Assembly (NCBI GenBank): GCA_902621855.1
Contig: CACNNQ010000001.1
Coordinates: 124,001 to 188,000, forward strand
Direction: 5' to 3'
Source of the DNA: an uncultured Alphaproteobacteria bacterium
GTDB taxonomy: Bacteria > Pseudomonadota > Alphaproteobacteria > HIMB59 > GCA-002718135
DNA length: 64,000 bases
The first letter of the stretch is position 1. Each line of letters starts with the position of its first letter. Shown piece after piece: positions 20,473 to 29,565 of the stretch. The notes under the pieces were generated by a model. That model had not been told where the DNA came from, did not search any database, and saw nothing but the letters and a program-made list of their open reading frames with translations. The position numbers and the translations under genes were made by a program.

Positions 20473-21233
20473 TTACTTCTCCTAAATAAAGCAGCAGCAA
20501 TAAAACCAGAAAATATTGCAAAAATAATTACAAAAACCCCATATGTAGCTGCATTTTCGTTAGCAAAGTCAAATATTTGACTTCCTACACCTGTTTTTTT
20601 TATAACTATATTTTTTTGATCAGTACTCATAATTGTATTATTTCTTATATAGTAAATATCAACATTATAAATCCCTGGTATTGTATTTGTTGGAAAAAAA
20701 ACGCTAGTTTGAAATAATTTATCTTTGACCTTTTTCATTTCAAAACTTTTATAAAATAGTTGTTCTTTTTTTATTCTAACAAAATTTTCATTCCAATTTT
20801 TTTGATCATTTTCGAAAATAAAATTTTGATTAAAAGTCTTATTATTTAAAATTTTTTCAAAACTTAGATCCTCATTAATTAATATCGATTCAGGCAAGAT
20901 TTCGTTAATTTCTTTAGATGAGGATAAAAAGAATAAAGATGGAATGTTACTATAGGTAACGTATTGATTATTTATCCATATCCCAAAATACCTCTCTTTT
21001 TTTTGTATTCTCATTTTTGACGGCGGACCTTTTATTGTCAAAAGTGTCTCATGATCATTTTTTAGTAATCCAAAAATAATAATTTCTTTTCCATTAAAAT
21101 CTGTTTTTAATTCAATACTATCTTCAGATAAGTCAAAGTAAATTTCTTCAGCATGAAGAAAGTTATAAAAAAAAATTATAGTCAATAAAATTGTTAGATT
21201 AAAAGCAAACTTTATATATAAATTTTTAATCAT
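20469..21233 (-). CDS. TIGR02186 family membrane-anchored protein
   Basis: The 254-residue protein has an N-terminal signal or anchor helix (about residues 10-28). An extracytoplasmic beta-rich domain follows (DLSEDSIELKTDFNGKEIIIFGLL, IKGPPSKMRIQKKERYFGIWIN), and a C-terminal membrane helix (about 228-248) ends with RRSK. This matches the alphaproteobacterial family TIGR02186, which is characteristically found next to TauE/SafE transporters, as here. The role is unknown; an accessory subunit of the exporter is the natural guess. It overlaps both neighbours. Confidence 0.8.
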   Translation of the reverse strand: MIKNLYIKFAFNLTILLTIIFFYNFLHAEEIYFDLSEDSIELKTDFNGKEIIIFGLLKNDHETLLTIKGPPSKMRIQKKERYFGIWINNQYVTYSNIPSLFFLSSSKEINEILPESILINEDLSFEKILNNKTFNQNFIFENDQKNWNENFVRIKKEQLFYKSFEMKKVKDKLFQTSVFFPTNTIPGIYNVDIYYIRNNTIMSTDQKNIVIKKTGVGSQIFDFANENAATYGVFVIIFAIFSGFIAAALFRRSK

Positions 21234-21633
21234 CTATTTTTGTCAATTCTAAAATATAAAATTCTAAATAAAATCCAATTAATGCAAAAATTGATACTAA
21301 TAAAAAAGATGCTTTCTCAATCAATATATCAATCACTAATATATCTTTTTGCAAAAGCATATAAATTGGAATTACAGTAGATAAAATAATAATACTTAGT
21401 TTTGCAAATGAAACATTAAATAATATGTCTGTAAATATTTTATTAAGATCTTTTTTAATAAATACTCTGAAATTTGACCAAATATATATTTTGATAAATG
21501 AATTTATTACAATTATTAGAATTATTAAATATTCAATATTCTTTAGATTAAAATCAATAGTTGTAAAAATAAAATATATGAAAAGACAAACTACGATCAA
21601 TAAATTAGTTGCAAAATTAAATATTGAAATCAT
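21226..21633 (-). CDS. unknown 4-TM membrane protein
   Basis: A 135-residue, very hydrophobic protein with about four membrane helices (about residues 5-25, 33-53, 76-96 and 105-128) and a short polar end (TKIDD). I do not recognise a family. It is locked between tauE (4-nt overlap) and the TIGR02186 gene (8-nt overlap), so it is translated with them. It could be part of the same transport complex; that is inference from position only. Confidence 0.65.
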   Translation of the reverse strand: MISIFNFATNLLIVVCLFIYFIFTTIDFNLKNIEYLIILIIVINSFIKIYIWSNFRVFIKKDLNKIFTDILFNVSFAKLSIIILSTVIPIYMLLQKDILVIDILIEKASFLLVSIFALIGFYLEFYILELTKIDD

Positions 21634-22544
21634 ATCATTACCAATGAAAATAAATCATTTGGCCTTAAAACTAGATCTGTAAAAATTTTACCACAGACAC
21701 CCAGTACTAATATAGCCAAAATACCTCTCAAATATTCTGCTTTTAATTTAGACCCAAAAATTACACCAATTTGTGCACCAATTACTCCTCCAAATATCAT
21801 TAGTGCAGACAGCACAATATCTACATTATAATTTATGTAGGATTGAAAGAATGTTGCATTAGCGGTAACAAAAATAATTTGAAATAAAGATGTCCCAACT
21901 ACTATACTTGTCGGCATTCCAAGTATATATACCATTGCAGGTATCATTATAAATCCTCCTCCAACTCCCATCATTGCGGACATTACTCCAACTGCGAACC
22001 CTATCAGTACAGGTGGTATCGCACTTATATAAAGTTTTGATCTATGAAAGCGAACTTTGAATGGAAGTCCATGAAACCAAGAATGTTGATGCAGTTTTGT
22101 TCTTTTAGTGTTTCTTGCTCTATACTGTTTTATTGTTGTTCTTGCGCTTTCAAAAGCCATACTAAAACCAATAAAACCTAAAAAGAAAAGAAATAATAAC
22201 TGAATAACTAAATCTATTTGCCCAAAGTTTTTTAGATAACTGAAAATATTTACACCAACTGTGGAGCCAATTAAACCTCCTATTAAAAGGAATATACCCA
22301 TCTTTATATCAACATTTCTTTTTCTCCAGTGAGCAATAAAACCTGAAACTGAAGTTGCTAAAACGTGTGGAGCTTCAGAACCAACAGCAACAACCGGAGG
22401 TATGCCTAAAAAAATTAAAAGTGGTGTCATTAAAAATCCACCACCAACTCCAAAAATTCCTGAAAGTATTCCTATACTCATACCAATAAAGATAATCAGA
22501 AAAATATTGACGTTCATTTCAGCTATTGGAAGGTAAATTGACAT
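21630..22544 (-). CDS. TauE/SafE family anion exporter
   Basis: The 304-residue membrane protein shows the two-repeat TauE/SafE pattern: GILSGIFGVGGGFLMTPLLIF near residue 25 and GVMSAMMGVGGGFIMIPAMVYI near residue 185. It has 7-8 membrane helices. Members export sulfite, sulfoacetate or other organosulfur-derived anions. The central loop (about 135-165) is basic and His-rich. It heads the operon that includes the 4-TM protein, the TIGR02186 protein, usp, pyrE and the nucleotidyltransferase gene. Confidence 0.88.
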   Translation of the reverse strand: MSIYLPIAEMNVNIFLIIFIGMSIGILSGIFGVGGGFLMTPLLIFLGIPPVVAVGSEAPHVLATSVSGFIAHWRKRNVDIKMGIFLLIGGLIGSTVGVNIFSYLKNFGQIDLVIQLLFLFFLGFIGFSMAFESARTTIKQYRARNTKRTKLHQHSWFHGLPFKVRFHRSKLYISAIPPVLIGFAVGVMSAMMGVGGGFIMIPAMVYILGMPTSIVVGTSLFQIIFVTANATFFQSYINYNVDIVLSALMIFGGVIGAQIGVIFGSKLKAEYLRGILAILVLGVCGKIFTDLVLRPNDLFSLVMI

Positions 22545-22607
22545 GTTTTTTTATAAATTTTATATAATTATTACTTAATAAGTACAAATTATATTTATTT
22601 TAGAAAA

Positions 22608-23702
22608 TTATATAAAATTATTTAGTACTATGATTCCGATATAACTAACAATTCCAACACAACAAGCTGCAGAAAAACCAACATAAAATGGTCTTATGCC
22701 TAAGCTTTTTAAAGAAACTAAATTTGTACTTATACCAACAGCTGCCATTGCTATTGCTAATGAATACTCAGCGATAGATTTAATAATATTGATGATTAAT
22801 TGCCAGTTATTATTATTTAATATTTCAAAAGCTAAATTACTATTTTGAATTCCATAATCTCCAATTGATCTTATAAGGCCCATAAGAATAAAACCAATTA
22901 TGAAAATTGGAAACATAGATATTAATGATGGTTTACTATTATTCTTACCAATATCATTTCTTAGATAGATATAGCTTATCGTAGGAATTACGATTATCAT
23001 GCTTACATTTCTTACTAATTTTGTAATCGTTGCTATATCCATAGTTTTTGGTGAATTGAATTGTTCTGCATATATCAATCCAGCACCAGCAACCTGAGCT
23101 GTCTCATGTATTGAAGTTCCAAGAAATAATCCTGATGCTAACTCATCTCCGCTAAAAAGATAATATGCCATAAATGGATAGAGAAACATTGCAATTATTC
23201 CAAATATTGTAATATTTGCTATGGCATAAGCAACTTCCTCTTTATCAGCATTAATTGCAGGACTAGTTGCTACAATTGCGGTTGCTCCACAAATACTTGT
23301 TCCAACTGCAATTAATGATCCCATTTTTGAAGAAACATTTAATAACTTGCATAAATAATTTACAACCAAGATTGATATAATAATACAAGCAACAATTAAA
23401 GGAATTCCAACTGTTCCAACTTTAAAAATATCTAAAAGTCCTAGTCTAATACCAAGACATATTATTCCTAATCTTAGAATAAATTTTAAAGAAAACTTAA
23501 TTCCTTCTAATAAAAAATTATTAATATGAAATATATTTCCTATCAAAAGACCAAAAATTATTGACAACATTATTGGTGATATTGGACTTTTTTTTAAATT
23601 TAAAATTTCTTTTCCGATAAAATCACTTAGGTATATGCCTGAATAAGCAATTACAAAACAAAAGATAATTCCTGGGAATATTTTAGATATTGAGCTTACC
23701 AT
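22608..23702 (-). CDS. YeiH family putative sulfate exporter
   Basis: The 364-residue protein has about ten membrane helices. It contains the UPF0324/YeiH motif AVGTSICGATAIVATSPAINADKEEVAYAIA and GLFLGTSIHETAQVAGAG. The family is annotated as putative sulfate or sulfonate exporters; direct biochemistry is scarce. It lies between mobA and tauE on the minus strand, placing two sulfur-anion-type exporters side by side. Length fits the family. Confidence 0.85.
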   Translation of the reverse strand: MVSSISKIFPGIIFCFVIAYSGIYLSDFIGKEILNLKKSPISPIMLSIIFGLLIGNIFHINNFLLEGIKFSLKFILRLGIICLGIRLGLLDIFKVGTVGIPLIVACIIISILVVNYLCKLLNVSSKMGSLIAVGTSICGATAIVATSPAINADKEEVAYAIANITIFGIIAMFLYPFMAYYLFSGDELASGLFLGTSIHETAQVAGAGLIYAEQFNSPKTMDIATITKLVRNVSMIIVIPTISYIYLRNDIGKNNSKPSLISMFPIFIIGFILMGLIRSIGDYGIQNSNLAFEILNNNNWQLIINIIKSIAEYSLAIAMAAVGISTNLVSLKSLGIRPFYVGFSAACCVGIVSYIGIIVLNNFI

Positions 23703-23753
23703 TTAAAATATTCTTTATACAAAAAAAATATTTTTTACATATTTATATTATAC

Positions 23754-24356
23754 TTAGATATTTTTTGCAGTATTCCATTCTTCTTGAGTATTAACATTAA
23801 AAAAATTCTTTTCTTGACTCTTGTCAAATTCAACAAATTTATATTTGTGTTTTTTAACCCAAAACATAATTTTACTATTTTTTAATTTTAGCTCATTTTC
23901 TAAACTAGTTATTAACGATATATGCCACATTGCTATTACAGGATGATGTCTACTATTTGATCTTGCAATCAATATTTTTACATTTTCATCATATGCCTCT
24001 AAAAACTTACCTAAAAGATTATCAGGTAAAAATGGGGTATCACTTGGAACAGTAAAAACCCATTCTTTATTTGTGTAATTTTCTTTAGCCCACAACATAG
24101 ATGTGTGAATTCCTGCTAAAGGTCCTACAAAACCTTTAAATTTATCTTCAATTATTGGGTAATTAATTTTCTTAAAACTTTTTAAGTCATTAGCATTTAT
24201 TATTATTTCATTATCGTATTTTTTAAGCTTGTTTATTATTTTGTCTAAGATTGTAATTCCATTTATTTTAGCAAAAGCTTTAAATCCACCTCCAAATCTT
24301 TTTGACTGACCTCCAGCAAGTATTGCAAACAAAATTTTTTTTTTATTTATGGTCAA
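23754..24356 (-). CDS. mobA: molybdenum cofactor guanylyltransferase MobA
   Basis: The 200-residue nucleotidyltransferase has AILAGGQSKRFGG near the N-terminus, GPLAGIHTSM, and VPSDTPFLP with the metal-binding Asp. It attaches GMP to molybdopterin to make the bis-MGD cofactor used by the formate dehydrogenase in this window. It overlaps the upstream fdhD by 14 nt, so the two are coupled. Confidence 0.93.
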   Translation of the reverse strand: MTINKKKILFAILAGGQSKRFGGGFKAFAKINGITILDKIINKLKKYDNEIIINANDLKSFKKINYPIIEDKFKGFVGPLAGIHTSMLWAKENYTNKEWVFTVPSDTPFLPDNLLGKFLEAYDENVKILIARSNSRHHPVIAMWHISLITSLENELKLKNSKIMFWVKKHKYKFVEFDKSQEKNFFNVNTQEEWNTAKNI

Positions 24357-25161
24357 TTCTATGTTCCCCCGAAAGTGCTAAATATTTTTTTCCTTTTGCT
24401 CGTCCAATAAGTGTTAAATTCGAGCCTCTCGCCAGCTCTACACCCCATGCTGTGAATCCTGATCTAGAAATTAATATTGGAATACCCATTTTTATAGTTT
24501 TAATAACCATTTCACTAGTTAGTCTTCCTGTGGTGTAAAAAATTTTATTTGAAGAACTAATTTTTTTTAAAAACATAAAACCAGCAATTTTATCTACAGC
24601 ATTATGTCTTCCTACGTCTTCCATATAAATCAATGGTTTATTATCATGAATAATGGCACAGCCATGTATTGCTCCTGTTTCTAAATATAAGCTTGGTGTT
24701 AATGTAATTTTTTTTGAAATTTCATAAATCCATTTATGTTTAATTTTCTTTTTGGATTTTAACTTTAATTTTTTTATTTCTTCATAGATATCTCCAAATA
24801 CCGTGCCTATTGCACAACCACTAGTTGTTATTTTTTTTCTTAATTTTTTTTCATAATTCGTTTTACGTTTTGTTCTTACAACAACCACACCTAAATCTTT
24901 ATCAATTTCAATTTTTGAAATTATATCATTTTTTTTAAGCATATTTTGGTTTAATAAATACCCAACTGCAAGATATTTTGGATGATCACTAATAGACATT
25001 AGCGTTACTATCTCTTGATTATTTAAAAAAATTGTAAGAGCTTTTTCATTAATAACTTTAGAAATTATTTTATTTCTTTTCTCATCAAAACCATTTAGTT
25101 TCGAAATTAAGGACTTATTATTAATGTCAGGTGATACTAAATATTTTTCTTTTTTTGCCAT
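24343..25161 (-). CDS. fdhD: formate dehydrogenase sulfurtransferase FdhD
   Basis: The 272-residue protein has DHPKYLAVGYLLNQ, the cysteine motif ITTSGCAIG (Cys116), TGAIHGCAI, VGRHNAVDKIAG, and TGRLTSEMVIK with GIPILISRSG. FdhD passes sulfur to the Mo/W-bisPGD cofactor of formate dehydrogenases. E. coli uses Cys121 and Cys124 in a CxxC motif; only one cysteine is present at this site here. It is divergent from the tupB-like permease gene with only 26 nt between starts. Confidence 0.93.
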   Translation of the reverse strand: MAKKEKYLVSPDINNKSLISKLNGFDEKRNKIISKVINEKALTIFLNNQEIVTLMSISDHPKYLAVGYLLNQNMLKKNDIISKIEIDKDLGVVVVRTKRKTNYEKKLRKKITTSGCAIGTVFGDIYEEIKKLKLKSKKKIKHKWIYEISKKITLTPSLYLETGAIHGCAIIHDNKPLIYMEDVGRHNAVDKIAGFMFLKKISSSNKIFYTTGRLTSEMVIKTIKMGIPILISRSGFTAWGVELARGSNLTLIGRAKGKKYLALSGEHRIDHK

Positions 25162-25187
25162 ATGTTGTAATTAAACTAATAATTTAA

Positions 25188-25880
25188 ATGAACATATTAG
25201 AAATTTTCACAAATTCCATACTATTAATAATTACTTTAGATAATGAACTATGGGACATTATACTTTTATCCTTATTTGTAAGTTTTACTGCTCTAATTAT
25301 TGCATCATTATTGGGATTTACAGTAGGGTATTATTTTGCAATCTATAATTTTTATTTCAAAAAAATTATTTTAATAATCATTAACTCATTGATGGGTATT
25401 CCTCCAGTTGTAGTTGGTTTAATTGTTTATTTTATTTTTGCATCTGGCGGTCCTTTAGGTATCCTACAGCTTCTATACACACCTTCTGCGATGATTATTG
25501 CTCAAACTATAATAATTTTTCCAATAATTGCTTCATTGTCTCATGAGATATTTTCTAAAAATTGGTTTGAATTTAAAGATCAGATAAGATCATTAAATAT
25601 TCCTTTTTTGGGTTCTGTAAAACTTTTATTTAACCATAGTTATTTTTTATTAATAACAACATTATTATCTGCTTTTGGGAGAGCAATTTCAGAAGTTGGA
25701 GCAGTTATGATTGTGGGCGGTAATATTGATCATTATACACGAGTAATGACAACTGCTATATCGTTAGAAACTAGAATGGGAAATTTAGAATACGCTATGG
25801 CATTAGGTTTAGTTTTAATATCAATAACAATAATTATTTACTGTCTTGTGTATTTATTAAATAATAGATCAATTAAATGA
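25188..25880 (+). CDS. tupB: TupB-like tungstate/molybdate ABC transporter permease
   Basis: The 230-residue membrane protein has about five or six helices. The permease loop GRAISEVGAVMIVGGNIDHYTRVMTTAISLET is the pattern of TupB tungstate permeases (GGNI...TRVMTTAI). ModB of molybdate systems is the alternative. The EAA-type loop contacts an ATPase. No ATPase or binding-protein gene is adjacent; mobB follows with a 4-nt overlap. The location inside a molybdopterin/formate dehydrogenase cluster supports metal-oxyanion uptake. Confidence 0.8.
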   Translation: MNILEIFTNSILLIITLDNELWDIILLSLFVSFTALIIASLLGFTVGYYFAIYNFYFKKIILIIINSLMGIPPVVVGLIVYFIFASGGPLGILQLLYTPSAMIIAQTIIIFPIIASLSHEIFSKNWFEFKDQIRSLNIPFLGSVKLLFNHSYFLLITTLLSAFGRAISEVGAVMIVGGNIDHYTRVMTTAISLETRMGNLEYAMALGLVLISITIIIYCLVYLLNNRSIK

Positions 25881-26359
25881 AAATAGTAGGAATTGTTGGC
25901 TGGAAGGACTCAGGAAAAACAACTATTGCAACTAAAATTATAAATAAACTTAGCTCAAAAAATTTTCGTGTTGCTTCAATCAAACATGCGCATCATGAGT
26001 TTGATATAGATCATGAAAATACAGATAGCTTTAAGCATAGATTGGCGGGATCCTCTCAAGTAATAGTTAGTTCATCGAAGCGGTGGGTTAAAATATCAGA
26101 GCTAAACAATTCAAAAGAAAAAAAATTAGATGAATTAATTAATCAACTTTCAGAAATTGATATTGTAATAGTGGAGGGTTTTAAAAATGAAAATCACCCA
26201 AAAATTGAAATAATTAAAAATGATAATGATAATTACTTATTTAGCAAAATTAAAAATGTCAAAGCAATTATTACAAATAATAAACTTGAGACTGACTTGA
26301 GAATTTTTAAAAGTGACGAAATTGATAACATAGTCGATTTTATTTTGAGAGAATTTTAA
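25877..26359 (+). CDS. mobB: molybdopterin-guanine dinucleotide biosynthesis adapter MobB
   Basis: The 160-residue GTPase-like protein has the Walker A motif GWKDSGKTT near the N-terminus, IKHAHHEFDIDH and DIVIVEGFKNENHPKIE. It assists MobA in cofactor maturation. It starts inside the permease gene end (ATGA) and its stop overlaps the moeA ATG by one base, giving a tupB-mobB-moeA unit. Confidence 0.92.
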   Translation: MKIVGIVGWKDSGKTTIATKIINKLSSKNFRVASIKHAHHEFDIDHENTDSFKHRLAGSSQVIVSSSKRWVKISELNNSKEKKLDELINQLSEIDIVIVEGFKNENHPKIEIIKNDNDNYLFSKIKNVKAIITNNKLETDLRIFKSDEIDNIVDFILREF

Positions 26360-27573
26360 TGAATAAATTACCTCTTACCAAAAAACAAATTGTAAATTTA
26401 TTTAAAAAACAAAAGATTGTTATTCTTAATTCTGAAAAAGTTAATTTAGAAAATTCAGAGGATAGATTTCTTTATGAAAATATAAAAAGTAAAATTAATT
26501 TACCTCCTTTTAATAATTCTGCTGTGGACGGTTATGCTATTTTAAAAGCAGATTTAAAAACAAAAAAGATTTTTTTTTGTAACAGACGAATAGCTGCTGG
26601 AGATAACAAAAATATAAAAGTAAAACCTGGTGAAGCAGTAAGAATTTTTACTGGTGCAAAAATGCCTACGAATTCATCAACTATAGTTATGCAGGAAAAT
26701 ACATACAAGAAAGGAAATAAAATTCATTTAATTAAAATTCCAAAATTTGGAGATAATTATAGATTAAAGGGTGAGGATATAAAGAAAAACCAAAAAATAT
26801 TAGAAAAGGGGTCTAAATTAAATCAACAAAATATAAATTTAATTGCTGCTACTGGTATTAGTAAAATAAAAGTATTTAAAAAAATTAAAATTGGTTTCTT
26901 TACAAGTGGTAATGAATTACGAAAACCAACTAAAAATTTAAAAAATTCTGAAATAAATAATTCAAATTATTATAGTTTAAATAATTTACTTGATAAGAAT
27001 TTTATAGAAAAAAAATATTGCGGAAATTTAAAAGATAATTTCAAATCTATTAAAAATAAAATTTTTAATACTTCAAAAAAATTTAATGTTATAATAACTG
27101 CTGGTGGTGCATCTGTTGGTGATGAAGATCATTTAATTAAAGTTTTATCCGAGTTAGGTAAAGTATATTTTTGGAGAGCAGCAATAAAACCAGGAAGACC
27201 TATTGCAGTTGGAAAAATAAATAAGTGCTACATAATTTGCTTACCAGGTAATCCAGTTTCTGTTCAATTATTATATGCAATGTTAGTAAAACCATTAATA
27301 GAAAAACTATCTGGTGGAAATTTTAAGCTCCCATCTTCAAGTAAAATTACAGTAAATTTTTCTATGAAGAAAAAAACAAAAAGAATGGAGTGGTTACGCG
27401 TAAATAAAGAAACTATAAATAATAAAAATATTGCAAATAAATTTCCTAAACAAGGTTCTGGTATGATTAGTTCTATATCCTATTCAGATGGTATAATTGA
27501 AATTGATGAAAATGTTTCTCAAGTAAACAAAGGAGATATATTTGATTTTTATAACTATGAAAGTCTATTTTAA
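26359..27573 (+). CDS. moeA: molybdopterin molybdenumtransferase MoeA
   Basis: The 404-residue protein has LPPFNNSAVDGYAI, FTGAKMPTNSSTIVMQE, GGASVGDEDH, KPGRPIAVGK and CLPGNPVSVQLLYAML, the standard MoeA/gephyrin-E motifs. It inserts molybdate (or tungstate) into adenylylated molybdopterin. It is the last gene of the plus-strand cofactor unit. Its TAA overlaps the stop of the convergent tusA in TTAA. Confidence 0.95.
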   Translation: MNKLPLTKKQIVNLFKKQKIVILNSEKVNLENSEDRFLYENIKSKINLPPFNNSAVDGYAILKADLKTKKIFFCNRRIAAGDNKNIKVKPGEAVRIFTGAKMPTNSSTIVMQENTYKKGNKIHLIKIPKFGDNYRLKGEDIKKNQKILEKGSKLNQQNINLIAATGISKIKVFKKIKIGFFTSGNELRKPTKNLKNSEINNSNYYSLNNLLDKNFIEKKYCGNLKDNFKSIKNKIFNTSKKFNVIITAGGASVGDEDHLIKVLSELGKVYFWRAAIKPGRPIAVGKINKCYIICLPGNPVSVQLLYAMLVKPLIEKLSGGNFKLPSSSKITVNFSMKKKTKRMEWLRVNKETINNKNIANKFPKQGSGMISSISYSDGIIEIDENVSQVNKGDIFDFYNYESLF

Positions 27574-27821
27574 TTTTTAATTTTAAATCTATAACGAATT
27601 ATGATTTTATCTTTTATTTTTTCACAACTTAAATATTCATAGTTAGACTGATCACAATAATGTTCAAAGTCTGCTTCAGCCAAAGGATCGGTTGCAATAA
27701 TTTTAATAATTGTATCTTTATCTAATTCTGAAGCTAGTTTTCTAGCCTTAAGCACTGGTATAGGACATTCTGTACCACTAGTATCAAGAACTAATTCTTC
27801 ATTTTCAACTGAATCTTTCAT
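27570..27821 (-). CDS. tusA: TusA/SirA family sulfur carrier
   Basis: The 83-residue protein has the single-Cys motif CPIP (Cys19 to Pro22) after LDTSGTE, and TDPLAEADFEHYC. This matches TusA, a sulfur relay protein for tRNA thiolation and, in E. coli, for molybdenum cofactor supply. Its position between moeA and the formate dehydrogenase genes suggests sulfur delivery to FdhD or MoCo; that link is inferred. It is divergent from the fdsGB gene, with 40 nt between starts. Confidence 0.9.
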   Translation of the reverse strand: MKDSVENEELVLDTSGTECPIPVLKARKLASELDKDTIIKIIATDPLAEADFEHYCDQSNYEYLSCEKIKDKIIIRYRFKIKN

Positions 27822-27861
27822 AATTTTCTGATACTTAATATATAGTATAATATTAATTGGA

Positions 27862-29565
27862 ATGGATAAATTTGTTTCTCAAACAGAAACTTCTTTAAAA
27901 AAGAAGAAAAGACGTTGGACTCCAAAAGGAAGACAAGTCGAAGATAAATATTTAGATGAAGTTTCTAAATTGTTTTCAGGGTTAATATTTAAACGAGATG
28001 AATTAATAGAATATTTGCATATATTACAGGATAAATTTGGTGTTTTGTACGATAAGCATCTGGTAGCTTTATCAACTATAATTAATTTACCACTCTCCGA
28101 AATTTATGAAGTTGCAACTTTTTATGCTCACTTTAATATTGTTAAAGATAGTAAAGATTATAACCCAGTAAATGTTGTAAGGGTTTGTGAAAGTTTAACT
28201 TGTGAATTATTTGGTGCACACAGATTACTTCAAGATATAAAAAAATTAGAAAATAAAAATATAAAAGTCGTACCTGGGCCATGCATGGGAAGATGCAATG
28301 TTGCTCCTACTGTTTGTGTAGGGAAAAATTATGTTGATGTGGCTAATTTCGATAAAGTAAAAAAAACAATCGATGAAAAAAAATTTGATCCCTTTATTCC
28401 AGATTATATAAAATTATCTTCTTATAAAAAAAATGGTGGTTATGAAATTGCGAACAAAATAAAAAATGGTGTTATCTCAAAAAAACAAATTTTGGATTCA
28501 TTAAATGAAAGTGGATTGAAAGGTAAGGGCGGCGCTGGATTTCCTACAGGAAAAAAATGGGAAATTGTTTCAAATTACAATGGTAAAAAATATGTTGCTG
28601 TTAATGGTGATGAAGGTGAACCAGGAACATTTAAAGATAGATCATATTTAGAAAGTGATCCACATAGATTTTTAGAAGGAGCTTTAATTGCCTCCTATTT
28701 TATAAATGCTCAAAAAGTTTACATTTATATGAGAGATGAATACCCAACAGTTATAAAAATTTTACTTGATGAAATAAATAAAATGGAAGATGAAGAAATA
28801 ATTCCAAAAGACTTTTTCATAGTAAGAAGAGGAGCCGGTGCCTATATTTGCGGAGAAGAATCAGCAATGATAGAAAGTATTGAAGGCAAAAGAGGATTGC
28901 CAAGGCATAGACCACCTTATGTGGCCGAAATTGGTTTATTTGGATGTCCTACTTTAACAAATAATTTAGAAACTCTTTTTTGGGTAAGAGATATAATTGA
29001 AAAAGGAGCAAAGTGGTTTGCTAAAAAAGGGTCCAATGGAAATAAGGGTTTTCACAGTTTTTCAGTATCTGGAAGAGTAAAGAGCCCAGGTGTAAAAGTT
29101 GCCCCAGCCGGTATAACAATTCAACAATTAATTGATGAGCATTGTGATGGTATGGCAGATGGACATACTTTTAAAGGATATCTTCCAGGAGGTGCATCAG
29201 GCGGTATTCTACCCGCTACTATGAATGATATTCCACTTGATTATGGATCAAAAGAATTAATGGATGCCGGATGTTTTTTAGGTTCAGCGGCAGTAGTTGT
29301 GTTATCGGATCATGATAATATGAAAGATGTTGCGCTTAATTTACTAAAATTTTTTGAGGAGGAAAGTTGTGGTCAATGTACACCATGCCGTTCCGGTACA
29401 GAGAAAACCGTAAAATTAATGCAAGAAAAAAATTGGAATAAGGAAAAATTAAAAGATTTAAGTGAAGTTATGGCTCAAGCATCGATATGTGGTTTAGGAC
29501 AAGCTGCAACAAACCCATTAAATTCTGTTTTAAAATATTTTAGCAATGAAATAACATATGACTAA
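27862..29565 (+). CDS. fdsB: NAD-dependent formate dehydrogenase, fused FdsG-FdsB (NuoE-NuoF-like) subunit
   Basis: The 567-residue protein fuses two subunits. Residues about 30-165 are NuoE/FdsG-like, with [2Fe-2S] cysteines 109, 114, 141 and 145. Residues about 195-560 are NuoF/FdsB-like, with the FMN/NAD site GLKGKGGAGFPTGKKW (218-233), NGDEGEPGTFKDR, and [4Fe-4S] cysteines 503, 506, 509 and 543 (CGQCTPC). In Rhodobacter capsulatus FdsG and FdsB are separate. The protein takes electrons from FdsA and reduces NAD+. It overlaps the fdsA start by 8 nt. Confidence 0.93.
   Translation: MDKFVSQTETSLKKKKRRWTPKGRQVEDKYLDEVSKLFSGLIFKRDELIEYLHILQDKFGVLYDKHLVALSTIINLPLSEIYEVATFYAHFNIVKDSKDYNPVNVVRVCESLTCELFGAHRLLQDIKKLENKNIKVVPGPCMGRCNVAPTVCVGKNYVDVANFDKVKKTIDEKKFDPFIPDYIKLSSYKKNGGYEIANKIKNGVISKKQILDSLNESGLKGKGGAGFPTGKKWEIVSNYNGKKYVAVNGDEGEPGTFKDRSYLESDPHRFLEGALIASYFINAQKVYIYMRDEYPTVIKILLDEINKMEDEEIIPKDFFIVRRGAGAYICGEESAMIESIEGKRGLPRHRPPYVAEIGLFGCPTLTNNLETLFWVRDIIEKGAKWFAKKGSNGNKGFHSFSVSGRVKSPGVKVAPAGITIQQLIDEHCDGMADGHTFKGYLPGGASGGILPATMNDIPLDYGSKELMDAGCFLGSAAVVVLSDHDNMKDVALNLLKFFEEESCGQCTPCRSGTEKTVKLMQEKNWNKEKLKDLSEVMAQASICGLGQAATNPLNSVLKYFSNEITYD

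Noticed and set aside
27841-27851. TATAGT/TATAAT overlapping -10-like sequences between tusA and the fds genes
   Set aside because: Good -10 matches occur on both strands, but no recognisable -35 element lies at 15-18 nt. The short gap could hold a bidirectional promoter, but the sequence alone does not support listing it.
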